DNA from: Cupriavidus numazuensis
GTDB lineage: Bacteria > Pseudomonadota > Gammaproteobacteria > Burkholderiales > Burkholderiaceae
Direction: 5' to 3'
DNA: 64,000 nucleotides
Assembly (NCBI RefSeq): GCF_905397435.1
Contig: NZ_CAJPVI010000044.1
Span: 1 to 64,000 of the forward strand
The notes beneath the pieces are model-generated. The model was not told the DNA's origin. It ran no database searches and saw nothing but the letters and a program-made list of their open reading frames with translations. A program made the translations under genes and the position numbers. Shown here in pieces: positions 9,195 through 17,594 of this stretch (within the stretch, counting starts at the first letter, position 1; each line of letters opens with the position of its first letter).

Positions 9195-9566
9195 CTACGC
9201 TTGCCCTTGCAGCAGGTACTCCTGAAGCTGCGAAAGCTCGATGGCGATACCGCCTGGAAAGCCCTGGCGCCCGCCGCGCTTGTCGATCAGCAGGTCTTCC
9301 AGATAGGCGCGGATCGCGGTGGGATGCGGCCACAATGCAGCGAGCTGATTGCCGATGCGCGGATAGCGGCGGCACAGTTCCATGGGCCGTGCTCCGGCCG
9401 GCAGCGAGGCAAGCCAGCGCATGGCGGTGACGCTCAGCACCCGCGATTCGGGCGGCTCGGGCCGCCGCAAAGTGGGCCAGTGTGGCTCGGCCTGCGCGGG
9501 CGGCGCGCCGTCCAGGATTAGTTTCGCTTCCTCGACGGAAACGAATTCGAATGATAGGGGTTCCAT
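9195..9566 (-). CDS. Hypothetical protein (123 aa)
   Basis: Soluble protein of 123 residues with no recognised motif. It contains SVTAMRWLASLPAGARPMEL and LLIDKRGGRQGFPGGIAIEL. The layout suggests a small conserved Burkholderiaceae protein, but I cannot assign a function. The ATG at 9566 is preferred to the TTG at 9593. It lies 70 bases upstream of tRNA-Leu on the same strand and could be co-transcribed with it. Confidence 0.65.
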   Translation of the reverse strand: MEPLSFEFVSVEEAKLILDGAPPAQAEPHWPTLRRPEPPESRVLSVTAMRWLASLPAGARPMELCRRYPRIGNQLAALWPHPTAIRAYLEDLLIDKRGGRQGFPGGIAIELSQLQEYLLQGQA

Positions 9567-9860
9567 GCCGGTAGGAAATACGGTGCGGGACAAAAGCAGG
9601 CGAAAGCCCGCGTCATACAGTTACGGCCTTTCCGGCAATTTCTTGATGCCGCGTTCCGCGGCAACGTGTGATGACTCGCAGCAACTCCATACTGTCTGCG
9701 CTATTGCGCCTTCGCCATATTCGGGTTTGTGCCAGCTAGCCCGCGTGAGGACGTTGGAGTCTACTGGAACTGCGCACAAGACGTGGCTGGATGGAAGATC
9801 GGGCTGCAGTGCTGGCCCATCGCAATCCGGTCGGACTTAGATCCCTACGGAGACTACACC

Positions 9861-9974
9861 ATGGTGACCAAGCAGGAAGACGCCTTCATTGTGAAGAACC
9901 TCATCGCGCTGGCAGCAGTGGAAACGATCGGCGCAGCGATTGCGCTGGGCCTGGTCTTCAACGTTCTTACCTGA
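9861..9974 (+). CDS. Single-pass membrane micro-protein (37 aa)
   Basis: A 37-residue frame with ATG at 9861 follows GGAGAC at a good distance. The product has a charged N-terminus (MVTKQEDAFIVKN) and one transmembrane segment (LIALAAVETIGAAIALGLVF). Composition and ribosome binding site look real, but no family is recognised. A 9-bp GC-rich hairpin (9992-10000 with 10009-10017) lies just downstream and may end or stabilise the transcript. The next gene is the ilvA leader. Confidence 0.5.
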   Translation: MVTKQEDAFIVKNLIALAAVETIGAAIALGLVFNVLT

Positions 9975-10060
9975 GTCTCAGAGTCTCCCACTGGCCCGCG
10001 CCATCGGCCGCGGGCCACATCCCCACATCGCTACATCACTTCATTTCGCTTCACTCGTCA

Positions 10061-10082
10061 TTGTCAATCAGAAGATTGACAA
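10061..10082. promoter_or_regulatory. Perfect 9-bp inverted repeat upstream of the ilvA leader
   Basis: ttgtcaatc at 10061-10069 and gattgacaa at 10074-10082 form a perfect palindrome with 4-nt spacer. TTGACA at 10076-10081, inside the right arm, is a perfect sigma-70 -35 hexamer. The palindrome could be an operator overlapping the ilvA promoter. No convincing -10 is visible at the expected place (about 10099-10104). Confidence 0.45.
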
Positions 10083-10111
10083 ATCGCCCCGGGTCCGACA
10101 AGCTTTCGTCC

Positions 10112-10174
10112 ATGGACCGCCGTCACAACGACATCGCGCTGATTATTATCACCATTCCTGGAATGGTGGGTTAG
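10112..10174 (+). CDS. ilvL: ilvA leader peptide (20 aa, isoleucine-rich)
   Basis: A 20-codon frame, MDRRHNDIALIIITIPGMVG, contains five Ile codons, four of them in the run L-I-I-I-T-I. It ends at TAG 10172-10174, 26 bases before a strong terminator and 93 bases before ilvA. This is the arrangement of ribosome-mediated attenuation, in which stalling at codons for the end-product amino acid controls terminator formation. IlvA makes the isoleucine precursor, so Ile codons are the expected sensor. No strong Shine-Dalgarno is visible. The gene symbol is by analogy. Confidence 0.75.
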   Translation: MDRRHNDIALIIITIPGMVG

Positions 10175-10181
10175 CGCGCGT

Positions 10182-10225
10182 CCTCAGATCAGTTACCGCA
10201 AAACCCGCCCTGAGGCGGGTTTTTT
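10182..10225 (+). terminator. ilvA attenuator: antiterminator plus intrinsic terminator
   Basis: The terminator stem is cccgcc (10204-10209) with ggcggg (10214-10219), flanked by an A run and T6 (10220-10225). A competing 5' segment, cctcag at 10182-10187, is complementary to ctgagg at 10210-10215, which includes the loop and the start of the terminator's 3' arm. Pairing there would disrupt the terminator. A ribosome at the leader stop codon (10172-10174) would cover 10182-10187 and allow termination. One stalled at the Ile codons (10142-10156) would leave it free and allow read-through into ilvA. Confidence 0.75.
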
Positions 10226-10267
10226 GTTTCCGTCTCCTGGGCACCCATTCAGCACAGGAGCCCCGCC

Positions 10268-11851
10268 ATGCCGGCACAAGCCGCCGATCTTGCCACCGAA
10301 TATTGCGATGTCCATTCGCCGGACGTTGCCGACCAGAACAGTTATCTCAGGCGCATCCTGAACGCGCGGGTCTACGACGTCGCGCGCGAGACCGAGCTTG
10401 AGCTGGCGCGCAACCTGTCCGCGCGCACTGGCAACGCCATCTGGCTCAAGCGCGAGGACAACCAGCCGGTGTTCTCGTTCAAGATCCGCGGCGCCTACAA
10501 CAAGATGGCCAATCTGGATGCGCAGGCGCTGCAGCGCGGCGTGATTACTGCGTCGGCGGGCAATCATGCGCAGGGCGTGGCGTTGTCGGCCCGCCACCTT
10601 GGCGTGCGGGCGGTGATCGTGGTGCCGACGACCGCGCCGCAGGTCAAGGTCGACGCCGTGCGTGCGCATGGCGGTCCCACGGTCGAGGTGGTCCAGGCCG
10701 GCGCGTCCTATACCGATGCGTGGCGCCACGCAATGCAGCTGCAGCAGGAGCTTGGCCTGACCTTCATCCCGGCCTTCGATGATCCCGACGTCATCGCAGG
10801 CCAGGGCACCGTGGGCGCGGAGATCCTCGCGCGCCATCGCGGGCCCCTCGACGCCATCTTCGTGCCCATCGGCGGTGGCAGCCTCGCCGCGGGCGTGGCC
10901 ACCTACGTCAAGGCCGTGCGTCCGGAAGTCCGCGTGATCGGCGTGCAGACGCAGGACTCGTGCGCAATGGCGCAGTCGCTGCGCGCGGGACAGCGCGTGG
11001 AACTCGACGATGTGGGCCTGTTCTCGGATGGCACCGCGGTGAAGCTGGTCGGCGAGGAAACCTTCCGTCTATGCCGGGCGTATCTCGACGATGTCATGAC
11101 GGTCAGCACGGATGCCGTGTGCGCCGCCATCAAGGACGTGTTCGAGGATACGCGCAGCGTGCTGGAACCCGCCGGTGCGCTGGCCGTTGCCGCCGCCAAG
11201 CAATACGCGCAACTGCATGGCCTGCAGGGCCGCACGCTGGTGGCGGTGACGTCGGGCGCCAATGTCAACTTCGAGCGCATGCGCTTCGTCGCCGAGCGCG
11301 CGGAAATTGGCGATGCGCGCGAGGCCGTGTTCGCGGTGACGATGCCCGAGGCGCGCGGCACGTTCCTGCGCTTCTGCGATCTTGCAGGCAGCCGCAGCAT
11401 CACCGAGTTCAGCTACCGCATTGCCGATGCGCAAACCGCGCACGTGTTCGTCGGCATGCGCGTGAAGGATCGTGCCGAGGCTGCGCAGATTGCTGGTGCG
11501 TTCAGTGCGCAAGGTTTTGCCACGGTCAACCTGACCGGCGACGAACTGGCCAAGCAGCACCTGCGGCATATGGTAGGTGGGCGCTCCGTACTCGCCGGCG
11601 GCGAACGCCTGTTCCGCTTTGCATTCCCCGAGCGGCCCGGTGCGTTGATGACCTTCCTGCGCGCGTTGCCGGCGGACTGGAACATCAGTCTCTTCCATTA
11701 CCGCAACGATGGCGGTGACGCGGCGTCGGTGCTGGTCGGCATCCAGATGCCAGAGGCGGCTGCACAGCGCAGCGATGCAGTGCTGGCCGCGCTCGGCTAT
11801 CCGTACTGGGAGGAGAGTGCCAATCCGGCCTATCGCCTGTTCCTGGCGTAG
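10268..11851 (+). CDS. ilvA: Threonine dehydratase (threonine ammonia-lyase), biosynthetic
   Basis: Pyridoxal-phosphate enzyme converting threonine to 2-oxobutyrate and ammonia, the first step of isoleucine synthesis. The PLP lysine is Lys72 in SFKIRGAYNK, the phosphate-binding loop is GGGSLAAG, and SAGNHAQGVALSA is conserved. The length of 527 residues includes two ACT-like regulatory repeats (about 345-420 and 440-525, AVTMPEARGTFLRFCDL and FAFPERPGALMTFLRAL). This marks the feedback-inhibited biosynthetic form rather than the short catabolic one. The start at 10268 has CAGGAG upstream. Expression is probably controlled by the leader and attenuator at 10112-10225. Confidence 0.95.
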   Translation: MPAQAADLATEYCDVHSPDVADQNSYLRRILNARVYDVARETELELARNLSARTGNAIWLKREDNQPVFSFKIRGAYNKMANLDAQALQRGVITASAGNHAQGVALSARHLGVRAVIVVPTTAPQVKVDAVRAHGGPTVEVVQAGASYTDAWRHAMQLQQELGLTFIPAFDDPDVIAGQGTVGAEILARHRGPLDAIFVPIGGGSLAAGVATYVKAVRPEVRVIGVQTQDSCAMAQSLRAGQRVELDDVGLFSDGTAVKLVGEETFRLCRAYLDDVMTVSTDAVCAAIKDVFEDTRSVLEPAGALAVAAAKQYAQLHGLQGRTLVAVTSGANVNFERMRFVAERAEIGDAREAVFAVTMPEARGTFLRFCDLAGSRSITEFSYRIADAQTAHVFVGMRVKDRAEAAQIAGAFSAQGFATVNLTGDELAKQHLRHMVGGRSVLAGGERLFRFAFPERPGALMTFLRALPADWNISLFHYRNDGGDAASVLVGIQMPEAAAQRSDAVLAALGYPYWEESANPAYRLFLA

Positions 11852-11884
11852 GCCGGATTGGCGCGAGATCGCCGTCGGGCTTTC

Positions 11885-13228
11885 TCAATGCCGGACCGCG
11901 GCCGGGCCGCAGTCGTCGGCGCGATGCATCAGGCGGCGCAGGCTCGGGTTCATCGGCTTGAGTGCCGCGCGCTCGGCGCACAGGGCCTGGGCCAGATTTG
12001 CGCGCCCGCCGCGCAGCGCGGCTTCGATGAGCGTCAGGTTGATGACGTCGCGCTGCGCATGGCTGCCGCCAAAGCGGTTCGCGATCAGGCGCGCCGGCAT
12101 CAGCAGGTCGACGGCCGTGGCGTAGTCACCGTCCTCGAAGGCGATCAAGGCATCGGCGACCGGCACGCCGACCTCGCGCGACATCATGGCGTTCGTCCCC
12201 GTACCGGCTGCGGCGCCGGACAGGGCTGCGCGCGTTTCCGCCGCCGCGTCGGGCTGGCCGGCGCCCAGGCTGGCCATGATCGCGTGGACATCGTTGAAGG
12301 CGTAGTAGCCGGCAGCGCCACGCCCCTGCCAGTCGCTGGCAAGCGGCTGCCAGCGCGCGCCCGCCTCCACGCCGCGAAGGTGCAGCCGCCACAGCAGCGC
12401 CGAGGCGTCGACAAGGTCCAGCGCAATCGCGGGGGCAGGGCGGCACACGTGTTCGTCATAGAGCGCGAGCACCGCATCGGTATCGCCCTGTTCCAGTTCG
12501 AACAGCGCCAGATGCCACCAGTTGTGCACGGCCAGCATGTTGTCGTCGGCCCAGTCCTCGCGGCGCCCGCCGAGCCAGCCGATGCCTTCGTCGAGCCGGC
12601 CCTGCATTTCCATGACATGCGCCACGGCGTGGATGGCCCACGGATCGCGCGGGTTCAGGTCGAGTGCGCTACGACCGCGGTCTTCGGCACGTTCGTAGAA
12701 CTGGGTTTCCTCAAGTCCGAACGCATGCATGCCCAGCAGGAAGCTGAACCCCGGCATCTCGGCGTCCCAGTGCGGCAGCACGCGGGCGATGCGGTCGCGC
12801 AGCATGCCGGACTGCCCGAGCAGGAAATCGCCGATATGCGCAACCTGCACGGCAAGCAGGTCGCGGGGGTAATCGATGGCGATATCGCCGTAGAGCGCGA
12901 CGGCACGCGTGAACGATCTGTCCAGCCACGCGCGTGCTGCAGCGATATGGCGGCGCTCGCGGTCATTGGCACTGGCCTGCAGTGCCTCGCCGGCCTCGAC
13001 GCTTTGGCGCAGCATCGGCTCGGCCGTGCCGTCGCCTGACGTTACCATCAGTCCCGCACGCAGCGCGTGGCCCATGGCGAAATCGGGTGCTTCGGCCAGC
13101 GCTTCGTCGATGGCGGCAAGCGGGTCGCCGTAGTAGCCGTTGAGCAGGTGCAGCGCCGCGTCGAACTGCTCCAGCGAGCGGGCGCCGCCGGTCGACACTT
13201 CCAGGCCGCGGGAATCGACTGTTGCCAT
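11885..13228 (-). CDS. Tetratricopeptide-repeat protein, TTC38-like
   Basis: The 447-residue soluble protein is made mostly of helical hairpins, for example AALHLLNGYYGDPLAAIDEALAEAPDFAMGHALRAGLM and NPRDPWAIHAVAHVMEMQGRLDEGIGWL (only segments are exact TPR matches). The overall pattern, with HNWWHLALFELEQGD, is that of tetratricopeptide repeat protein 38 relatives, whose biochemical role is unknown. The ATG at 13228 follows GGAGGAA, so the upstream extension to 13618 is rejected. It converges on ilvA with a 33-base gap and diverges from the FKBP gene. Confidence 0.8.
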   Translation of the reverse strand: MATVDSRGLEVSTGGARSLEQFDAALHLLNGYYGDPLAAIDEALAEAPDFAMGHALRAGLMVTSGDGTAEPMLRQSVEAGEALQASANDRERRHIAAARAWLDRSFTRAVALYGDIAIDYPRDLLAVQVAHIGDFLLGQSGMLRDRIARVLPHWDAEMPGFSFLLGMHAFGLEETQFYERAEDRGRSALDLNPRDPWAIHAVAHVMEMQGRLDEGIGWLGGRREDWADDNMLAVHNWWHLALFELEQGDTDAVLALYDEHVCRPAPAIALDLVDASALLWRLHLRGVEAGARWQPLASDWQGRGAAGYYAFNDVHAIMASLGAGQPDAAAETRAALSGAAAGTGTNAMMSREVGVPVADALIAFEDGDYATAVDLLMPARLIANRFGGSHAQRDVINLTLIEAALRGGRANLAQALCAERAALKPMNPSLRRLMHRADDCGPAAVRH

Positions 13229-13414
13229 GGCTTCCTCCGTGCATGTGGAACCAATCGTAGGCCGGCATTCGCAGGATGCAACGTACCGCACCGGGAATGC
13301 CGCGCTGACGCCGCATGCGCGCACGGGCTGTGCGTCATGCGCCGCTGGAGCGGGCGTCGGAGCGTCGGTTACACTGCCCGCTCTTTCCACTACGCCGTTG
13401 CAACCGGATTCCCC

Positions 13415-13864
13415 ATGAAACGCATCGCCCTGCTTCTCAGCGCCATGACCTTCGCCTGCGCCGCCTTGGCGGCCGCGCCGGGCGCGTCGGCACCGGCCGC
13501 ATCGGCCGCATCGGTCCCTGCGGCAGCCCCGCAGACGCTGCCCTCGGGCATGACCATCCAGCATCTGGTCAAGGGTACCGGCCCGTCGCCCAAGGCCACC
13601 GATACGGTACAGGTCCACTACCGCGGCACGCTGGCCGACGGCACCGAATTCGACAGCTCGTACAAGCGCGGCCAGCCGATCTCGTTTCCGCTGAACCGCG
13701 TGATTCCGTGCTGGACCGAAGGCGTGCAGACCATGCAGGTGGGCGGCAAGGCCAAGCTGACCTGCCCGGCGGCTACCGCCTACGGTGCGCGCGGTGTGCC
13801 GGGCACCATCCCGCCGAACGCCACGCTGACGTTCGAGGTCGTGCTGCTCGGCATCGGCGGCTGA
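13415..13864 (+). CDS. Exported FKBP-type peptidyl-prolyl isomerase (149 aa)
   Basis: An N-terminal signal peptide (MKRIALLLSAMTFACAALAA) and an Ala/Pro-rich linker precede one FKBP domain (about 45-149). Family motifs are visible: VQVHYRGTLADGTEFDSSY, GVQTMQVGGKAKLTCPAATAYG and PPNATLTFEVVLLGI. Periplasmic FKBPs catalyse cis-trans isomerisation of Xaa-Pro bonds and assist folding. The start at 13415 places the signal peptide exactly at the N-terminus. It converges on mlaA with a 21-base gap. Confidence 0.9.
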   Translation: MKRIALLLSAMTFACAALAAAPGASAPAASAASVPAAAPQTLPSGMTIQHLVKGTGPSPKATDTVQVHYRGTLADGTEFDSSYKRGQPISFPLNRVIPCWTEGVQTMQVGGKAKLTCPAATAYGARGVPGTIPPNATLTFEVVLLGIGG

Positions 13865-13885
13865 GGACAGCGGACGCGCTGATGC

Positions 13886-14713
13886 TTATTGCTGCGGCGT
13901 TCCCGTTGCGGGCGCCGCAGATCCCGCCGGCTCGGCGGCCGGCGCGGATGCGGGTGCCGGCGAGGTCATGGATCCGCCGTCCGACTCTTCGTCATCGCTA
14001 TAGTCAGGCAGCTTGCCGCTGCCGCCGTCGAGCAGGTAGCGCCGGCGCTGCATATAGGCATCGCGCACGAACGCGTACTTGTCCAGCGCTGCCAGCGTGA
14101 GCAGGTCGGTCGCGCCGAGCAGGTTGGTACGCACATCCACCACGTTCATGCCGTACAGCGAATTGCGCACGGCCGGCTCCGCGTACGTGGTCGGGTCGAA
14201 CCAGAAATTCACATACAGCCCCACGCCGTCACGGAACGAACTCGGGCCGAATATCGGCAGCACAAGGTAGGGCCCGGACGGCACGCCCCACGTGCCCAGC
14301 GTCAGCCCGAAGTCCTGCGAATGCTTTTGCAGGCCGGCCGGCGTGGCAATGTCGATGAGGCCGCCGATCCCGAGCACCGAATTGATTGCCACGCGCATCA
14401 GGCTCTCGGCCGCATCCACGCCCTTGCCCTGCAGCAGGTTGTTGGCAAAATTGCCCACGTCCGCAATGTTCGAATAGAAATTGGTCACCGCGGTGCGCAC
14501 GGGCTGCGGCGTGACCGCCTTGTAGCCCTTGGCGACAGGCGTGGCCACGTACTGGTCAAGCTTGTCGTTGACCTGGAAGACCACGCGGTTCATCGGTTCG
14601 AGCGGGTCGTCGGGATTGGCCTGCGGGCCGGTGGCGCAGCCGGCCGCGAGCAGCGGAACGAACGCCAGGAAAGCCAGCCGTGCGGGCTGGCGCGGAATAC
14701 GGGGGAGCAACAT
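13886..14713 (-). CDS. mlaA: MlaA/VacJ family outer-membrane lipoprotein
   Basis: 275-residue lipoprotein with lipobox LLAAGC and lipidated Cys26. The MlaA domain (about 35-230) shows DPLEPMNRVVFQVNDKLDQ, NFYSNIADVGNFANNLLQG and FGLTLGTWGVPSGPYLVLPIFGPS (read as segments). In the Mla system MlaA removes phospholipid from the outer leaflet of the outer membrane and hands it to periplasmic MlaC. Here the gene follows hpnN on the same strand with a 64-base gap and sits close to MlaC-like hpnM. This suggests a role in hopanoid or hopanoid-associated lipid traffic rather than, or besides, the canonical Mla path. The C-terminal tail is Ala/Pro-rich. Confidence 0.9.
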   Translation of the reverse strand: MLLPRIPRQPARLAFLAFVPLLAAGCATGPQANPDDPLEPMNRVVFQVNDKLDQYVATPVAKGYKAVTPQPVRTAVTNFYSNIADVGNFANNLLQGKGVDAAESLMRVAINSVLGIGGLIDIATPAGLQKHSQDFGLTLGTWGVPSGPYLVLPIFGPSSFRDGVGLYVNFWFDPTTYAEPAVRNSLYGMNVVDVRTNLLGATDLLTLAALDKYAFVRDAYMQRRRYLLDGGSGKLPDYSDDEESDGGSMTSPAPASAPAAEPAGSAAPATGTPQQ

Positions 14714-14777
14714 GATGCAGCGGTGGATTCGAGGTTGTTATCGTTATGCGGCGGGCCGTGCGGTGGCTGTTCGGTGA

Positions 14778-17411
14778 CTACTCCGCAGGGCTCGCCTGGT
14801 GCCGATTCGTGCCTTCGCGGGGTCGGCCCATCAGGATAGGTTGGAAGAACACGGCGCCCACCAGCGTGCACACCAGCGCGAGCGCCAGCAGCTTGCCCAT
14901 GCTCGCAGTGCCGGGATGCTGCGACAGCCACAGGCTGCCGAATGCGGTGGCGGTGGTGGCGGCGCTGTAGAGCACCGCGTGCGTGAGGCTGGACTGCAGC
15001 AGCTTGGTCTTGCCGTGGCGCCACGCGATCACGTAGTAGATCTTGAATGCCACGCCGATGCCCAGCAGCAGCGGCAGCGCGATCACGTTGGCGAAGTTCA
15101 GCGCAATGCCGAATGCCGCGCACAACTCCAGCGTGACGATGGCCGACACCAGCAGCGGCACCAGCGTGCGCAGCACGTCGCCAAAGCGGCGCAGCGCAAT
15201 CCACAGCAGCACGGTGATGGACAGCACGGCCCAGGCGCCGGCCTGTGCGAATGCGCCCATGATCGTGTCGGCGGAACCGCGGATCGCTATCGGGCCACCT
15301 GTCGCGTTCGGTTCCACGCGCAGCACGGCGTCCATGAACCGGTTGAGCGCGGCTTCCCGTTCGATGCCATCCTGCTGCGGCAGCCGGGGCGTGATGCTGA
15401 CGAGTGCGCGGCCATCCGGAGTCAGCCAGTCGCGCACGATCTCGGGCGGCAGCGTTTGCTGCGTGATGGGCCGCGGCTCCAGCATCAGGCGCAGGCGGCC
15501 CAGCGCCAGGCGCAGTGGCAGGGCGATGGCCTGCTCGGCGCGGTCGCGCGTGGCGGCATCCGCGTCGGCGAGCCGCTTCAGCACCTTGGCCAGCCGCGCG
15601 GCCTGGGCCGCGCCGGTTTCGGGATGTTCGTCGGCCGCGATAGCGAGCTGGCGCGACGCACTGCGCAGCGCATTGACGCGGGCCATGTCGGTGGCCGGGG
15701 TGGCGGTCTGCTGCGTGAGCACCGGCATCAGCGCCGTGCGGGCGGTTTCGATGGCTGCGAGCTTGGCGGGCTGGTCGTCGGGGATGAATGTCTGCAGCGT
15801 GACCACGCGCGACACTTCCGGCAGAGGCGACACCTTGTCCGCAATCTGCCGCGCCGCTGCCAGAGACGGCGCCAGCACGGTGACATCGTCGGTGCCCGCT
15901 TCGGGCGCATCCTTGAGCGCGAGCAGCGTCGCCATCGATTCCGAATGCGGATCCTTCAGGTGCAGCGGATCGAAGTCAAAGCGCAGGCGCAGCAGCACCG
16001 GCGATCCGAGCAGGATCGCCGCACAGGTGAGCAGCAGCACGGGCTTGCGGTGGCGCTCGAAGAACTCGTCCGCGGGAGCCAGCCAGGCAAAGCCCGGCGC
16101 TTCGGCTTCGCCGCGCGGCTGCATGACCTGGATGAGCGCGGGCAGCATCGTGAACGTCGTGAGGAACGCCACCAACATGCCGACACCGGCAATCTGGCCA
16201 AGCTCCGCCACGCCGCGGAAGTCGGTGGGAAGGAAACAGAAGAATGCGGCGGCCGTCGCCGCAGCCGCCAGCGTCAACGGCATCGCGGTGCCCTGCGCGG
16301 CATGTTCCAGCGCTTCGGCGATATGGCCGCGGTCATGGCGCTCGGCGCGATAGCGCACGCCGAACTGGATGCCAAAGTCGACGCCCAGGCCAACGAACAG
16401 CACCGCGAAGGCCACCGAGATCATATTGAGCGCGCCGACCATGGCCAGGCCCAGCGCCGCCGTGATCAGCAAGCCCGTGATCAGGCTGGCCAGCACCGCC
16501 AGGATCAGCCGCTTTGATCGCAAGGCCATCCACAGAATCAGCACGACGACCAGCACCGTAAGCAGCCCATTGAGCGCGGCGCCTTCGCTGACGGAGGCGA
16601 ACTCGTCGTCGGCCAGCGGCTGCGGTCCGGTCAAACGGACGCTGGCCTGGTAGCGCTCGCCCAGTTTCAGTTCGGCGGCCGTCGCGCGGATGGCATCGGC
16701 GGCGGCGGAGCCCGCCTGCAGGTCGCTGTAGTCGAGCACGGGGCTGACCGTGATGAAACTGAAGACGCGGCCTTCCTTGTCGGGCTTGAGGCGGTCGTCG
16801 AGCAGACCGGCCCACGACATGGCCGCCGGCTTGCCGGCCAGCACCTGTTCGAGCGCGCCGGCGCTGGCGCCGAGCAGGGTGTCCGTATCGGCCAGCTTGA
16901 CCTGGCCCATCGTCAGCGGCAGGCCCAGCATGGTCGTCAGCGTGTCGGAGAGGCCGCGCAGGGTTGGGTCGTGCGCGAGCTGGTTGAGCAGCGGGCGCGC
17001 TTGGACGAGCTGTTGCGTGACCTGCCCGACTTCCTCGGTGCGCGCGAACAGCAGGCCGTTGCGGGAAAAGAATTCGCCTGCGCCGGGCTGGCTTACCGAG
17101 CGGAAATGCTCGGGGTGCTTGCGCAGCGCATCGGCCAGTTCGCTGGCGGCGGCATCGGCCAGTTCCGACGCGGGCGCCTGTACCACGGCCAGGATCATCT
17201 GCCCGCGCTGCGGAAAGGCCTCGCCGATGGCCGCATCCCGTTTCGCCCACGGCGCATCCGATTCAAGCAGCCGATTGATGTCCGTATTGATGGCGAAGTG
17301 CCGTGCCACATAGACGCCGCTGGCGGCGGTGAGCAGCAGGGCCGCCACGATCACCAGCCAGGCGCGGGTCGTGGCGAGCCTGACGAGGCGGGTCAGCAGC
17401 GAAGTCAGCAT
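14778..17411 (-). CDS. hpnN: Hopanoid transporter HpnN (RND superfamily)
   Basis: 877-residue inner-membrane RND protein with two large periplasmic loops and two groups of about six membrane helices, including the repeated helix clusters near residues 270-420 (LLTVLVVVLILWMAL) and 730-870. HpnN-family exporters move hopanoids to the outer membrane in Rhodopseudomonas and Burkholderia. The ATG at 17411 is chosen because the membrane anchor begins at MLTSLLTRLVRLATTRAWLV; the frame extends upstream to 17483 without conserved sequence. mlaA follows downstream, and hpnM is divergently transcribed across a 183-base region likely to hold both promoters. Confidence 0.92.
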   Translation of the reverse strand: MLTSLLTRLVRLATTRAWLVIVAALLLTAASGVYVARHFAINTDINRLLESDAPWAKRDAAIGEAFPQRGQMILAVVQAPASELADAAASELADALRKHPEHFRSVSQPGAGEFFSRNGLLFARTEEVGQVTQQLVQARPLLNQLAHDPTLRGLSDTLTTMLGLPLTMGQVKLADTDTLLGASAGALEQVLAGKPAAMSWAGLLDDRLKPDKEGRVFSFITVSPVLDYSDLQAGSAAADAIRATAAELKLGERYQASVRLTGPQPLADDEFASVSEGAALNGLLTVLVVVLILWMALRSKRLILAVLASLITGLLITAALGLAMVGALNMISVAFAVLFVGLGVDFGIQFGVRYRAERHDRGHIAEALEHAAQGTAMPLTLAAAATAAAFFCFLPTDFRGVAELGQIAGVGMLVAFLTTFTMLPALIQVMQPRGEAEAPGFAWLAPADEFFERHRKPVLLLTCAAILLGSPVLLRLRFDFDPLHLKDPHSESMATLLALKDAPEAGTDDVTVLAPSLAAARQIADKVSPLPEVSRVVTLQTFIPDDQPAKLAAIETARTALMPVLTQQTATPATDMARVNALRSASRQLAIAADEHPETGAAQAARLAKVLKRLADADAATRDRAEQAIALPLRLALGRLRLMLEPRPITQQTLPPEIVRDWLTPDGRALVSITPRLPQQDGIEREAALNRFMDAVLRVEPNATGGPIAIRGSADTIMGAFAQAGAWAVLSITVLLWIALRRFGDVLRTLVPLLVSAIVTLELCAAFGIALNFANVIALPLLLGIGVAFKIYYVIAWRHGKTKLLQSSLTHAVLYSAATTATAFGSLWLSQHPGTASMGKLLALALVCTLVGAVFFQPILMGRPREGTNRHQASPAE

Positions 17412-17594
17412 GGAGTGCTCGGGACAGGGCTCGAGCCGCGAGTATACCGGCTGGCGTCCGATTGCCGGGCTGGCGTGGCGCATGCGGCTCAGCCGGCGGC
17501 CAACCTCGTTCCGCTATACTGCCCCGGCATCCCGGGCGCCAGCCGAGACGGGGCCCCGGGTCCCTTTCAAACGCTTCTTGCAGCACACATCGGC

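Noticed and set aside
8991..9521. 176-codon plus-strand frame starting MKKGLPKQAFFKL
   Set aside because: It runs through the terminator and antisense to tRNA-Leu; the 'QERTRTSTVLPP' type peptide is the known artefact of translating an antisense tRNA.
10061..10082. Inverted repeat as a terminator of the 37-residue gene
   Set aside because: No T-run follows on either strand, so an operator role is more likely.
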